This document shows positions 1-4,973 of a stretch of DNA of 15,086 nucleotides, piece by piece. Position numbers and translations under genes: made by a program. The stretch lies in contig LCOM01000009.1 of the NCBI GenBank assembly GCA_000999395.1, positions 1 through 15,086 on the forward strand. Reading direction: 5' to 3'. A model generated the notes under the pieces. It had not been told where the DNA came from. It worked only from the letters and a program-made list of their open reading frames with translations, and did not search any database. The stretch comes from Parcubacteria group bacterium GW2011_GWA2_47_7. Its GTDB lineage: Bacteria; Patescibacteriota; Minisyncoccia; Phycocordibacterales; UBA6899. How positions within the stretch are numbered: the stretch's first letter is position 1; each line of letters begins with the position of its first letter.

Positions 1-803
1 GAACCTACGAACGATTTCTTAATGATAAAAGCGTGATATTTGCGGTCTCTCAGAGTGGGGAAACGGCTGATGTCCTCGAAACGCTTCGTCTCGGACATGC
101 TCGTGGCGCAGAGATATTGTCACTCTTGAACGTCGTTGGCTCCTCGGTCAATCGTATATCCAAGGAAACACTGTTCATTAACACCGGTCCCGAGATCGCG
201 GTGGCCTCCACAAAAGCGGCGACAGCGCAAATCGCAGTACTCATTCTGATTGCCTATGCATTAAAAAATAACATTGAGGAAGGTCGCACGCTGATGAACG
301 ATGTCGTCGCCAAACTTCGCGAATGGGTTGCACCAAAACTTTCTGATGATGTCCTCGTAATCGCAAAAACATTACAGCACGCGAATGACTGTTACATCAT
401 CGGACGCGGATTAAATGCACCCATTGCACTTGAGGCAGCGATCAAAATTCAGGAGGTCTCGTATATTCATGCTGAAGGTTTTCCCGGAGGTGAATTGAAG
501 CACGGGCCGATCGCATTAATACGGAAAAATACACCCATAATCGCTCTCGTCCCGAACGATGAAACGAAGCGTGATATGGAGTCAAGCGTCACTGAGCTCA
601 AAAGTCGAGGCGCTCGCATCATCGGTATCGGGCCGGAAAACAATTCACTCTTCAGTGAGTGGATACAAACTCCAGACCTTGGTATTGCGTCACCCATAGC
701 AAGCCTCATCCCAATTCAACTACTGGCCTACCACCTCGCGGTTGAGAGGAGTAATAATCCGGATAAACCCCGCAATCTTGCAAAAAGCGTTACCGTTCGA
801 TAA
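1..803 (+). CDS. glmS: Glutamine--fructose-6-phosphate aminotransferase (isomerizing), C-terminal part
   Basis: This is the C-terminal ~266 residues of GlmS, which makes glucosamine-6-phosphate from fructose-6-phosphate and glutamine, the first committed step to UDP-GlcNAc and peptidoglycan. The frame is open to the left edge, so the glutaminase domain and the start of the isomerase part lie outside the window; the GTG at 33 is internal. Two SIS sugar-isomerase domains are visible. The first has the phosphate-binding SQSGETAD motif. The second has the family block AEGFPGGELKHGP, and the protein ends in NLAKSVTV, the conserved C-terminal tail that carries the isomerase lysine in E. coli GlmS. 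There is no frameshift, and the family length fits a normal end. It is the only plus-strand gene here besides the proline dehydrogenase-like one and is followed immediately by a terminator, so it is probably the last gene of its transcript. Confidence 0.96.
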   Translation, partial: TYERFLNDKSVIFAVSQSGETADVLETLRLGHARGAEILSLLNVVGSSVNRISKETLFINTGPEIAVASTKAATAQIAVLILIAYALKNNIEEGRTLMNDVVAKLREWVAPKLSDDVLVIAKTLQHANDCYIIGRGLNAPIALEAAIKIQEVSYIHAEGFPGGELKHGPIALIRKNTPIIALVPNDETKRDMESSVTELKSRGARIIGIGPENNSLFSEWIQTPDLGIASPIASLIPIQLLAYHLAVERSNNPDKPRNLAKSVTVR

Positions 804-811
804 TCATTCAT

Positions 812-840
812 CCCCGTACCACAGGTATGGGGTTTTTTTT
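812..840 (+). terminator. Rho-independent terminator of glmS
   Basis: A 9-bp stem (CCCCGTACC against GGTATGGGG, one G:U pair) with a 3-base loop ACA is followed by eight T. It starts 8 bases after the glmS TAA. Confidence 0.93.
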
Positions 841-858
841 ACAATGCGATATACAGAT

Positions 859-889
859 AAAAAAATCCGCGCGCAAAAATGCGAGCGGA
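859..889 (-). terminator. Rho-independent terminator of the serine protease gene
   Basis: On the minus strand TCCGCTCGC pairs with GCGCGCGGA (one internal mismatch) around an ATTTTT loop, followed by seven T (the A-run at 859-865). It begins 6 bases after the protease stop codon and converges with the glmS terminator 18 bases away. Confidence 0.9.
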
Positions 890-895
890 CTGATT

Positions 896-1741
896 TTATT
901 TTGCAAGACTAGGATTTTTGCGCAATTCTTCTTTCAAAAATTGAGCCAGTATCGACACCGGTGTTCCGAAACCCAAATCGACATCTGGGCCGATTATGCG
1001 CTCGGTCGTTTGATCTATGTTGCGATACATGGAATCCGTCATTCCGACCACCTTGTGATCACTTATTCTCATGATCATTCCACCGGAAGAGCCCGGGGCA
1101 ATCAAACTCGTCGTCTGAAGAAGGTGTTTTCCAAAAATAAATATATCGGGATTGCTCACGATCCCTGACGCAACCGTAAATGGTATACCAAAAGGATTTC
1201 CGATTGTGAGCACCAAATCATACCCTGGGCTTCTGTCTGCCAATTCAACAAAAGGAAAGCGCTTCCCCTTCTCGGCGTCAATCTTCAGCAATGCTATGTC
1301 ACGCTCATCCATCGGGTCACCAGCTACAACACGAGCATGATACACAGTTCCGGTCTTTGAGGTGAGCGTGATGGACACTTCGACGACATCACCGTTTAAT
1401 AGTCTGAATTTATTAGGCGCAATCAGAATAGAGGTGGCTTGTCGATATTTCGGATAAACGACATGCATCTTTGTCATGACCAATCCGTTTTCCAAAATAG
1501 CAAAACCTGAACCAATCGAATCTGGGACAAAAGCGGGTGGCGCCTCACGCGAACGACGACTAATTGTTCTGGTGCTAGCGTTGATGAAATATGACGCAGA
1601 CAAACCCATCGCGACAGAATCGTTATATTCAACTTCCAACATACGCGCCACGGAGTCTTCGTGCGGGGCAACTACTATCGACATAAAAATCATGGACACA
1701 ATTAAGACCATTCGAGAAAAAAAACGTGTATGGATGTTCAT
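896..1741 (-). CDS. Trypsin-like (HtrA/S1C-type) serine protease, membrane-anchored or secreted, no PDZ domain
   Basis: A 281-residue S1-family protease. The chymotrypsin-fold catalytic triad is readable: His93 in TKMHVV (usual TNAHVV), Asp148 in DERDIALLKID, and Ser219 in APGSSGG (usual NPGNSGG). GNPFG and the C-terminal LGFGTPVSIL segment also match HtrA/DegP-like proteins. There is no room for a PDZ domain, unlike DegP. Residues 8-25 (FSRMVLIVSMIFMSIVV) form a hydrophobic N-terminal helix, so the enzyme acts outside the cytoplasm, either anchored or cleaved. I chose the ATG at 1741 because AGGAG lies 5 bases upstream and the signal-like helix follows directly. The frame is open upstream to 1837, but that extension has no ribosome site and is not signal-like. 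Transcribed alone, with its own terminator. The likely role is surface or envelope protein quality control; the substrate is unknown. Confidence 0.85.
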   Translation of the reverse strand: MNIHTRFFSRMVLIVSMIFMSIVVAPHEDSVARMLEVEYNDSVAMGLSASYFINASTRTISRRSREAPPAFVPDSIGSGFAILENGLVMTKMHVVYPKYRQATSILIAPNKFRLLNGDVVEVSITLTSKTGTVYHARVVAGDPMDERDIALLKIDAEKGKRFPFVELADRSPGYDLVLTIGNPFGIPFTVASGIVSNPDIFIFGKHLLQTTSLIAPGSSGGMIMRISDHKVVGMTDSMYRNIDQTTERIIGPDVDLGFGTPVSILAQFLKEELRKNPSLAK

Positions 1742-1746
1742 CACAT

Positions 1747-1751
1747 CTCCT
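1747..1751 (-). promoter_or_regulatory. Shine-Dalgarno site of the protease gene
   Basis: AGGAG on the minus strand, 5 bases before the ATG at 1741. It is the best ribosome-binding site in the window and fixes the start. A small inverted repeat, GTACC/GGTAC (1758-1776, 9-base loop), lies just upstream in the probable leader. Confidence 0.7.
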
Positions 1752-1963
1752 GTCAACGTACCTTTTCTCATGGTACAAGATGAATCTGCTGTTGATAAGA
1801 ATTTGACGCACTGGAACACAAAAATACGACGATGCACACCTTACTCTTTTTTAAGAGCTCAAAAAAGCGGCACATGACCACAATCTATTCGTCAACCAAC
1901 ACGCAATGAGCTGACCTTGGACATTCATCCGTGGCCATGCTAATCCTATAAGAGAGATCTTTT

Positions 1964-1974
1964 TATAATAGGGG
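1964..1974 (+). promoter_or_regulatory. Candidate -10 box and SD-like site before the proline dehydrogenase-like gene
   Basis: TATAAT (1964-1969) is followed by AGGGG (1970-1974), 6 bases before the ATG at 1981. The -10 would place transcription start around 1976, making the SD-like site untranscribed and the message almost leaderless. I see no good -35 at 16-18 bases. Either the -10 or the SD is real; both together are hard to reconcile. The 239-base divergent spacer 1742-1980 should also hold the protease promoter, which I could not identify. Confidence 0.35.
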
Positions 1975-1980
1975 TAGTAT

Positions 1981-2949
1981 ATGACCACAATCCGCGAACG
2001 GATCGTGACGCTGTTTGATCGTATCATTTATGGAATATTTGGATATTTTGTACGGCGCATCACCGTTATCGAAGCAAGGAATGCCAACGATGTATTCACA
2101 AGGATTGCAAAATTGCGTCGAGAGGGGTTTCTCATCTCTCTCGACGTCATGATTGAGGATGTTCACAATGAGGATCTTGTTCGTCGGAGTCTCAAGTTTT
2201 ACAGAAAGTTACTTGCGCGCACTTGTGACGATGACCACATCAATATCGTCATCAAGCCGACATCGCTCGGCCTCCATGCACACGATGATGCCCAAACGTC
2301 AGATATCCAATTTGCAAAACACCTTCGAGAGTTAACACTCTCCCCATCAATCAAACGCGACAGATACGGAGTATTTCTTACTGAAATCGAAATTGACGCG
2401 GAGTCGACACTCAGCATGGAGAGAACATTCAGGGTAGTAACAAGATTACTAAACGCATTCCCCCGTCTCCATGGATTATTTCGACTGGCGCTTCCCATGC
2501 ACATTCGAGATCTCACCCAATGGTGCAAAAAATACCAGCTTCTTGAGCACCCAATCCGTATTGTAAAAGGCGCAGGTGTCTACAATGAAGACCCTTCGAC
2601 ATTGGTCGTGGAAAAAGAAATGCTCAGGCGCTATGAAGAATACTTCACAGAGTGCCTCGCGAGAAAAACACACCCATTTATCGCAACGATGCATGATGAA
2701 AAGCTCCTTCGGAAAATCCTCCTCTCTGCAGCAAATCTCGGCTTCACTAAGCAAGAGTTTGATATTCAAATGCTCTATGGACTCTGGGTGGGCCTCGGAC
2801 GTCGACTTCTTCGGGAGGGCTACGCGGTGCGTATTTATGTCCCCATCGTTCTTCCTTGGTGCAAACATGCATCGGATGGATACGTGAAGCGACGCATTGC
2901 GATGTTTCGTATGCTTATTTGGAAATATATTTCCTCCCATAAAGGATAA
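1981..2949 (+). CDS. Proline dehydrogenase-like flavoprotein (PutA-type TIM barrel), divergent
   Basis: A 322-residue protein resembling the monofunctional FAD-dependent proline dehydrogenases (the T. thermophilus enzyme is of similar length), which oxidise proline to pyrroline-5-carboxylate. Family landmarks occur in order: an LDVMIEDV strand (54-61), IKPTSLGL (91-98; usual VKLTSLG), EIDAES (137-142; usual DMEDS), RIVKGAG (193-199; usual RLVKGAY), FIATMHD (233-239; usual IATHD), FDIQMLYGLW (260-269; usual FEFQMLYG) and RIYVP (284-288). The substrate-binding end, usually RRLAER, reads RRIAM, and the usual YLRR(S/T) position reads HIRD, so several substrate-contact residues have changed. No pyrroline-5-carboxylate dehydrogenase is nearby. 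Monocistronic: terminator directly downstream, divergent from the protease gene. The fold assignment is fairly sure; proline as substrate is uncertain. Confidence 0.78.
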   Translation: MTTIRERIVTLFDRIIYGIFGYFVRRITVIEARNANDVFTRIAKLRREGFLISLDVMIEDVHNEDLVRRSLKFYRKLLARTCDDDHINIVIKPTSLGLHAHDDAQTSDIQFAKHLRELTLSPSIKRDRYGVFLTEIEIDAESTLSMERTFRVVTRLLNAFPRLHGLFRLALPMHIRDLTQWCKKYQLLEHPIRIVKGAGVYNEDPSTLVVEKEMLRRYEEYFTECLARKTHPFIATMHDEKLLRKILLSAANLGFTKQEFDIQMLYGLWVGLGRRLLREGYAVRIYVPIVLPWCKHASDGYVKRRIAMFRMLIWKYISSHKG

Positions 2950-2953
2950 AAAT

Positions 2954-2980
2954 ATACCGCAGCCTGTGCTGCGGTATTTT
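2954..2980 (+). terminator. Rho-independent terminator after the proline dehydrogenase-like gene
   Basis: A perfect 10-bp stem (ATACCGCAGC / GCTGCGGTAT) with loop CTGT, followed by TTTT, starting 5 bases past the stop codon. Confidence 0.9.
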
Positions 2981-3071
2981 CATACCAATAAGAATGGCAG
3001 AGTAGCTTGAGCACACATTATCCCTCGTCAAAAGTAGCTCGCATCTCGATTACCCAATCCTCAAATATCAA

Positions 3072-3275
3072 CTAACGAGCAAGGGGGGTGGCGGGTGCAG
3101 AATAATTAAGAAATCGATCCGGTATTAATACATCTCCGACAGCTGAGGAAGAGGTTGCGAGTTCTGCTCCCGCCCCAAAAATAGTAGCAGTAATACGCAC
3201 CCGAGAGCCCACGTCAATCGCGTCTCCATTCGGCGGAACGCCCCGTTCAAAAGGAAGTTTTTTTAATAAAATCAA
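3072..3275 (-). pseudogene. 67-codon orphan reading frame, possible gene remnant or small hypothetical protein
   Basis: I do not recognise this protein. From residue 15 onward the text (NGDAIDVGSRVRITATIFGAGAE and on) reads like a genuine beta-rich coding segment with varied codons. However, the only start is a TTG directly after an in-frame TAA, there is no Shine-Dalgarno site or evident promoter, and the first residues come from an A-rich run. It ends in TAG at 3072. The simplest reading is a fragment of a longer gene whose 5' part was lost; a small expressed protein cannot be excluded. Confidence 0.3.
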
Positions 3276-3311
3276 TTAACATAGAGTGCTATCAATACGA
3301 GACAAAACCTC

Positions 3312-3334
3312 AAAAGGGTGCATTTGGAACACCC
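3312..3334 (-). terminator. Weak terminator-like hairpin downstream of the rhodanese genes
   Basis: On the minus strand GGGTG pairs with CACCC around a 9-base loop, followed by TTTT. It lies about 95 bases after the stop codon of the soluble rhodanese gene. The stem is short, so this is a tentative end of the ArsR-glutaredoxin-rhodanese unit. Confidence 0.4.
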
Positions 3335-3427
3335 AATCAACAACAAGCAAGCGCTCGTTGACTCTATTATTATATCCCCCCTTTTAACGGTCTTCACAAA
3401 AAGTATCATTTACTGCAATGAAGACAG

Positions 3428-3751
3428 CTACTCCATGAGGAGACCCTCCTCCCGCCACGCACTCGTCCCTCCAGAAACATTCACTGCATTTATCCCTTCC
3501 CCAAGAAGATGCGCAGCCGCCCGCCCACTTCGTCCCCCCGTCGCGCAAATAACATACACCATATCAAACTTTCGAAATGAATCAATATGGCCCTGAAGTT
3601 CTCCGAGCGGAATGTTTATGGCGCCACTCGCGTGCGCGGTATCATATTCTTCTCTTGTGCGCACATCGATGAAGCCTGAATTGCTCTCCGATATTTTCTC
3701 AGCAGCTTCTCGTGGTGAAACCGATGGTATTTTGTGAAATAAATTAAACAT
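3428..3751 (-). CDS. Soluble rhodanese-domain protein (single-domain sulfurtransferase)
   Basis: A 107-residue single rhodanese domain of the size of GlpE/PspE. The family's FIDVRTREEYDTAHASGAINIPL block is at residues 27-49. The active-site loop CATGGR (Cys69 to Arg74) fits CxxxxR with the catalytic cysteine that carries the persulfide. The GGTSAW segment near the end is also typical. There is no signal peptide or membrane segment, so it is cytoplasmic. It is last in the minus-strand row arsR-like, glutaredoxin, membrane rhodanese, this gene, with a 117-base spacer that contains a possible promoter. There is no Shine-Dalgarno site. The likely job is sulfane-sulfur transfer or detoxification together with the neighbouring membrane rhodanese and glutaredoxin; the physiological acceptor is unknown. 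Confidence 0.9.
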   Translation of the reverse strand: MFNLFHKIPSVSPREAAEKISESNSGFIDVRTREEYDTAHASGAINIPLGELQGHIDSFRKFDMVYVICATGGRSGRAAAHLLGEGINAVNVSGGTSAWREEGLLME

Positions 3752-3761
3752 AATATTGAGG

Positions 3762-3790
3762 ACTATATGTCACAAAAGCGCGTTCGGCAA
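3762..3790 (-). promoter_or_regulatory. Candidate promoter of the soluble rhodanese gene
   Basis: On the minus strand, TTGCCG (3785-3790; 4/6 to TTGACA), a 17-base spacer, then TATAGT (3762-3767; 5/6 to TATAAT). The predicted start would be about 3755, leaving a leader of only ~4 bases before the ATG at 3751. This agrees with the absence of a ribosome-binding site. Confidence 0.5.
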
Positions 3791-3868
3791 TTTTTTTGTC
3801 ATGCGCTGAGAAAAACACCTTCTTTGTACTGCAAATGTGATGGTTCCAATGTGACCCACGCTATTGAT

Positions 3869-4285
3869 CTAATCAGACAAATTGTCATTCGCACTGGGCA
3901 CCAATTGAACGGAGCCTCCGATTGATATGATCCCCCCACCCAACTCGTAGATGTTCCCTATTCCCTCTTTTTTCATAATCGATATCGCCTGCCCAGATCT
4001 ATTTCCCGAACGGCAATATACAAAATATGGTGCAGCCTTATCGAGTTTCTTTATCTCTGAGGCAAAACTCGAATTTTCAAAATCAATATTCATCGCTCCA
4101 TCAATATGCCCTGCGGCAAATTCGCTCGGTGTGCGTACGTCGAGCAATACTGCACTGGGGGTTTCTTGATATGTCTCCACAAAACTTGCTCCGGAGAGTA
4201 ACTGCGCACGGGGACCACCCGAGAATGCAAGGAGAGCAATAATAATGACGACAAACAACCCTATACCAATCGTTGTTTTATTCAT
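3869..4285 (-). CDS. Membrane-anchored rhodanese-domain protein
   Basis: A 138-residue protein with an N-terminal hydrophobic helix (residues 6-22) and one rhodanese domain. LLDVRTPSEFAAGHIDGAMNI is at 47-67 and the active-site loop CRSGNR (Cys91 to Arg96) is intact and close to the PspE/GlpE type. There is no lipobox cysteine, so a TM anchor or cleaved signal is expected, with the domain outside the cytoplasm. The ATG at 4285 is chosen because it lies one base after the glutaredoxin stop codon and starts right before the helix. The open frame reaches back to 4387, but that part overlaps glutaredoxin and looks unlike protein. Translation is probably coupled to glutaredoxin. The C-terminal tail (GGIISIGGSVQLV) departs from the usual GGIxAW ending. 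Probably a sulfurtransferase for extracytoplasmic sulfane sulfur; the partner is unknown. Confidence 0.88.
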   Translation of the reverse strand: MNKTTIGIGLFVVIIIALLAFSGGPRAQLLSGASFVETYQETPSAVLLDVRTPSEFAAGHIDGAMNIDFENSSFASEIKKLDKAAPYFVYCRSGNRSGQAISIMKKEGIGNIYELGGGIISIGGSVQLVPSANDNLSD

Positions 4286-4286
4286 A

Positions 4287-4538
4287 TTAAGCGTTGAGGA
4301 GCTTCTCAAATACATCCGGCTGAAATCCGACAACAATACTCCCTCCGATGTCGATAACCGGAACACCCATTTGCCCACTCTTCTCAATCATCTCCTCAGC
4401 TGCCGCCTGATCTTTCGAAACATCAATATCGTTGAATGTGACACCGATCTTCGTGAAATATGTTTTGGTATAAACACAATAAGGGCACGTCGGGGTTGAA
4501 TAAACAATTACCTTTTTTTCTTTTGCTTGCATGTCCAT
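4287..4538 (-). CDS. Glutaredoxin-family protein (CPYC)
   Basis: An 83-residue thioredoxin-fold protein of glutaredoxin size. The dithiol active site TCPYC is at 17-21, the cis-proline segment GVPVIDIGG at 58-66, and GFQPD at 71-75 matches the glutathione-binding end of NrdH/Grx-type proteins. It has no signal peptide and is cytoplasmic. It would reduce disulfides or persulfidated proteins. Whether glutathione is the reductant is unclear, since many small-genome bacteria lack it. It sits between the ArsR-type regulator (33 bases upstream) and the membrane rhodanese (1 base downstream), consistent with one operon. No Shine-Dalgarno site; a second ATG at 4532 is an alternative start. Confidence 0.9.
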   Translation of the reverse strand: MDMQAKEKKVIVYSTPTCPYCVYTKTYFTKIGVTFNDIDVSKDQAAAEEMIEKSGQMGVPVIDIGGSIVVGFQPDVFEKLLNA

Positions 4539-4540
4539 AT

Positions 4541-4559
4541 TTATTATTTTAAATAATAA
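4541..4559. repeat. Perfect AT-only 9-1-9 inverted repeat before the glutaredoxin gene
   Basis: TTATTATTT and AAATAATAA flank a single T, directly upstream of the glutaredoxin ATG (4538). On the minus strand it contains TAAAAT 7 bases before the ATG, the same spacing as other start-proximal -10-like boxes here. It has no G or C, so it is not a terminator. It could be a second, internal promoter or regulator site, or a chance AT-rich palindrome. Confidence 0.4.
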
Positions 4560-4571
4560 GCGCCCAATCTG

Positions 4572-4850
4572 CTAAATTTTCCTCTGTGTGCAAATAAATT
4601 TTTTGAGCCCGCTCATTAATGCCGTTCGTGGAAGTTTATAACAAATATATTTTCCCTTACGAATCGGTATAACGAGTTCATCTTTTGCCATCACTTGTAA
4701 GTGGTGTGATGTTGTCGCAACGCTCATATGCAGGTCACGCGCAATCTCCGAAACGCACAACTGCCCGCTTTTCATCAGATGACAGAGGATGTGCAGTCGA
4801 CGCTCCTCCCCCGCAGTGCGCATCGCACGCGCCAATTCATTCAAATGCAT
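4572..4850 (-). CDS. ArsR-family winged-helix transcriptional repressor, possible persulfide/thiol sensor
   Basis: A 92-residue ArsR/SmtB-type regulator. It contains RRLHILCHLMKSGQ (alpha-2), the helix-turn-helix CVSEIARDLHMSVATTSHHL, then the wing LVIPIRKGKYICYKL. Counting from the ATG at 4850, cysteines are at 23, 32, 70 and 87. The alpha-3 metal box usually reads ELCVCDL; here it is QLCVSEI with one Cys, so a standard arsenic site is incomplete. Cys23 (alpha-2, ILC) and Cys87 (C-terminal helix) are 64 apart, much like the Cys pair of BigR (42/108) and SqrR (41/107), which sense persulfides; those numbers are from memory. A GTG at 4865 would add five residues but lies inside the promoter spacer, upstream of the predicted transcription start, so I reject it. 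First gene of the redox/rhodanese cluster; probably autoregulated. Confidence 0.9.
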   Translation of the reverse strand: MHLNELARAMRTAGEERRLHILCHLMKSGQLCVSEIARDLHMSVATTSHHLQVMAKDELVIPIRKGKYICYKLPRTALMSGLKKFICTQRKI

Positions 4851-4860
4851 GTTTGAATGA
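4837..4860. promoter_or_regulatory. Candidate operator of the ArsR-type regulator
   Basis: Perfect 9-bp arms TCATTCAAA / TTTGAATGA with a 6-base spacer. The repeat covers the last four bases of the -10 box, the predicted transcription start and the first codons of the regulator gene. TCAAA/TTTGA arms recall known ArsR/SmtB-family operators (inference). The position would let the bound repressor block its own promoter. I did not find a second copy before the copper genes. Confidence 0.65.
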
Positions 4861-4885
4861 TACACCAGCGAGTAAATACCGTCAA
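4857..4885 (-). promoter_or_regulatory. Near-consensus sigma-70-type promoter giving a leaderless arsR-type mRNA
   Basis: On the minus strand TTGACG (4880-4885; 5/6), an exact 17-base spacer, and TATCAT (4857-4862; 5/6). Six bases separate the -10 from the ATG at 4850-4848, so initiation at the usual distance falls on the A of the start codon. It overlaps the inverted repeat at 4837-4860. Confidence 0.72.
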
Positions 4886-4938
4886 CTACTTGTTATGTGA
4901 TCACGGCGCTTTGGCGTGTTGCCTCAATTCGGTTTTCT

Positions 4939-4968
4939 CAAAAAGCCTTATTAAATAAGGCTTTTTTC
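4939..4968 (-). terminator. Terminator of the copper operon
   Basis: A perfect inverted repeat AGCCTTATT / AATAAGGCT (4944-4962), flanked by an A-run and a T-run, so it can work in both directions. On the minus strand it ends in TTTTT, starting just after the copA stop codon and before the arsR promoter, which separates the two clusters transcriptionally. Confidence 0.88.
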
Positions 4969-4973
4969 ATTAT

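Larger units (their letters stand above)
2983..3427. other. 445-bp stretch without a convincing gene
   Basis: Between the proline dehydrogenase terminator and the end of the soluble rhodanese gene there is one 67-codon minus-strand frame (3072-3275, listed separately) and two small hairpins at 3316-3334 and 3341-3360. The second hairpin is GCTT-looped with 8 pairs, including a G:U on the minus strand, and has no T-run. I see no RNA gene, repeat family or mobile-element end. Confidence 0.6.

Noticed and set aside
1742..1837. Upstream extension of the protease (313 residues)
   Set aside because: The SD AGGAG at 1747-1751 and the signal-like helix place the start at 1741.
1843..1867. Hairpin made of a T-run and an A-run around AAGAGCTC in the divergent spacer
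   Set aside because: The stem is almost only A:T with no following T-run in a useful place; probably homopolymer chance, and no regulatory reading could be supported.
4286..4387. N-terminal extension of the membrane rhodanese (172 residues)
   Set aside because: The extension overlaps the glutaredoxin C-terminus in another frame; the ATG at 4285 leads straight into the membrane helix.
4572..4850. Classical arsenic or cadmium operon regulator
   Set aside because: The metal box has a single Cys (QLCVSEI), the N-terminal CadC cysteine is missing, and no arsenic gene (arsB, arsC, acr3, arsA) is nearby; a thiol or copper-linked role fits better.
4863..4865. GTG as the start of the ArsR-type regulator (97 residues)
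   Set aside because: It lies in the 17-base spacer of the promoter, upstream of the predicted transcription start; the ATG at 4850 fits both promoter and family.
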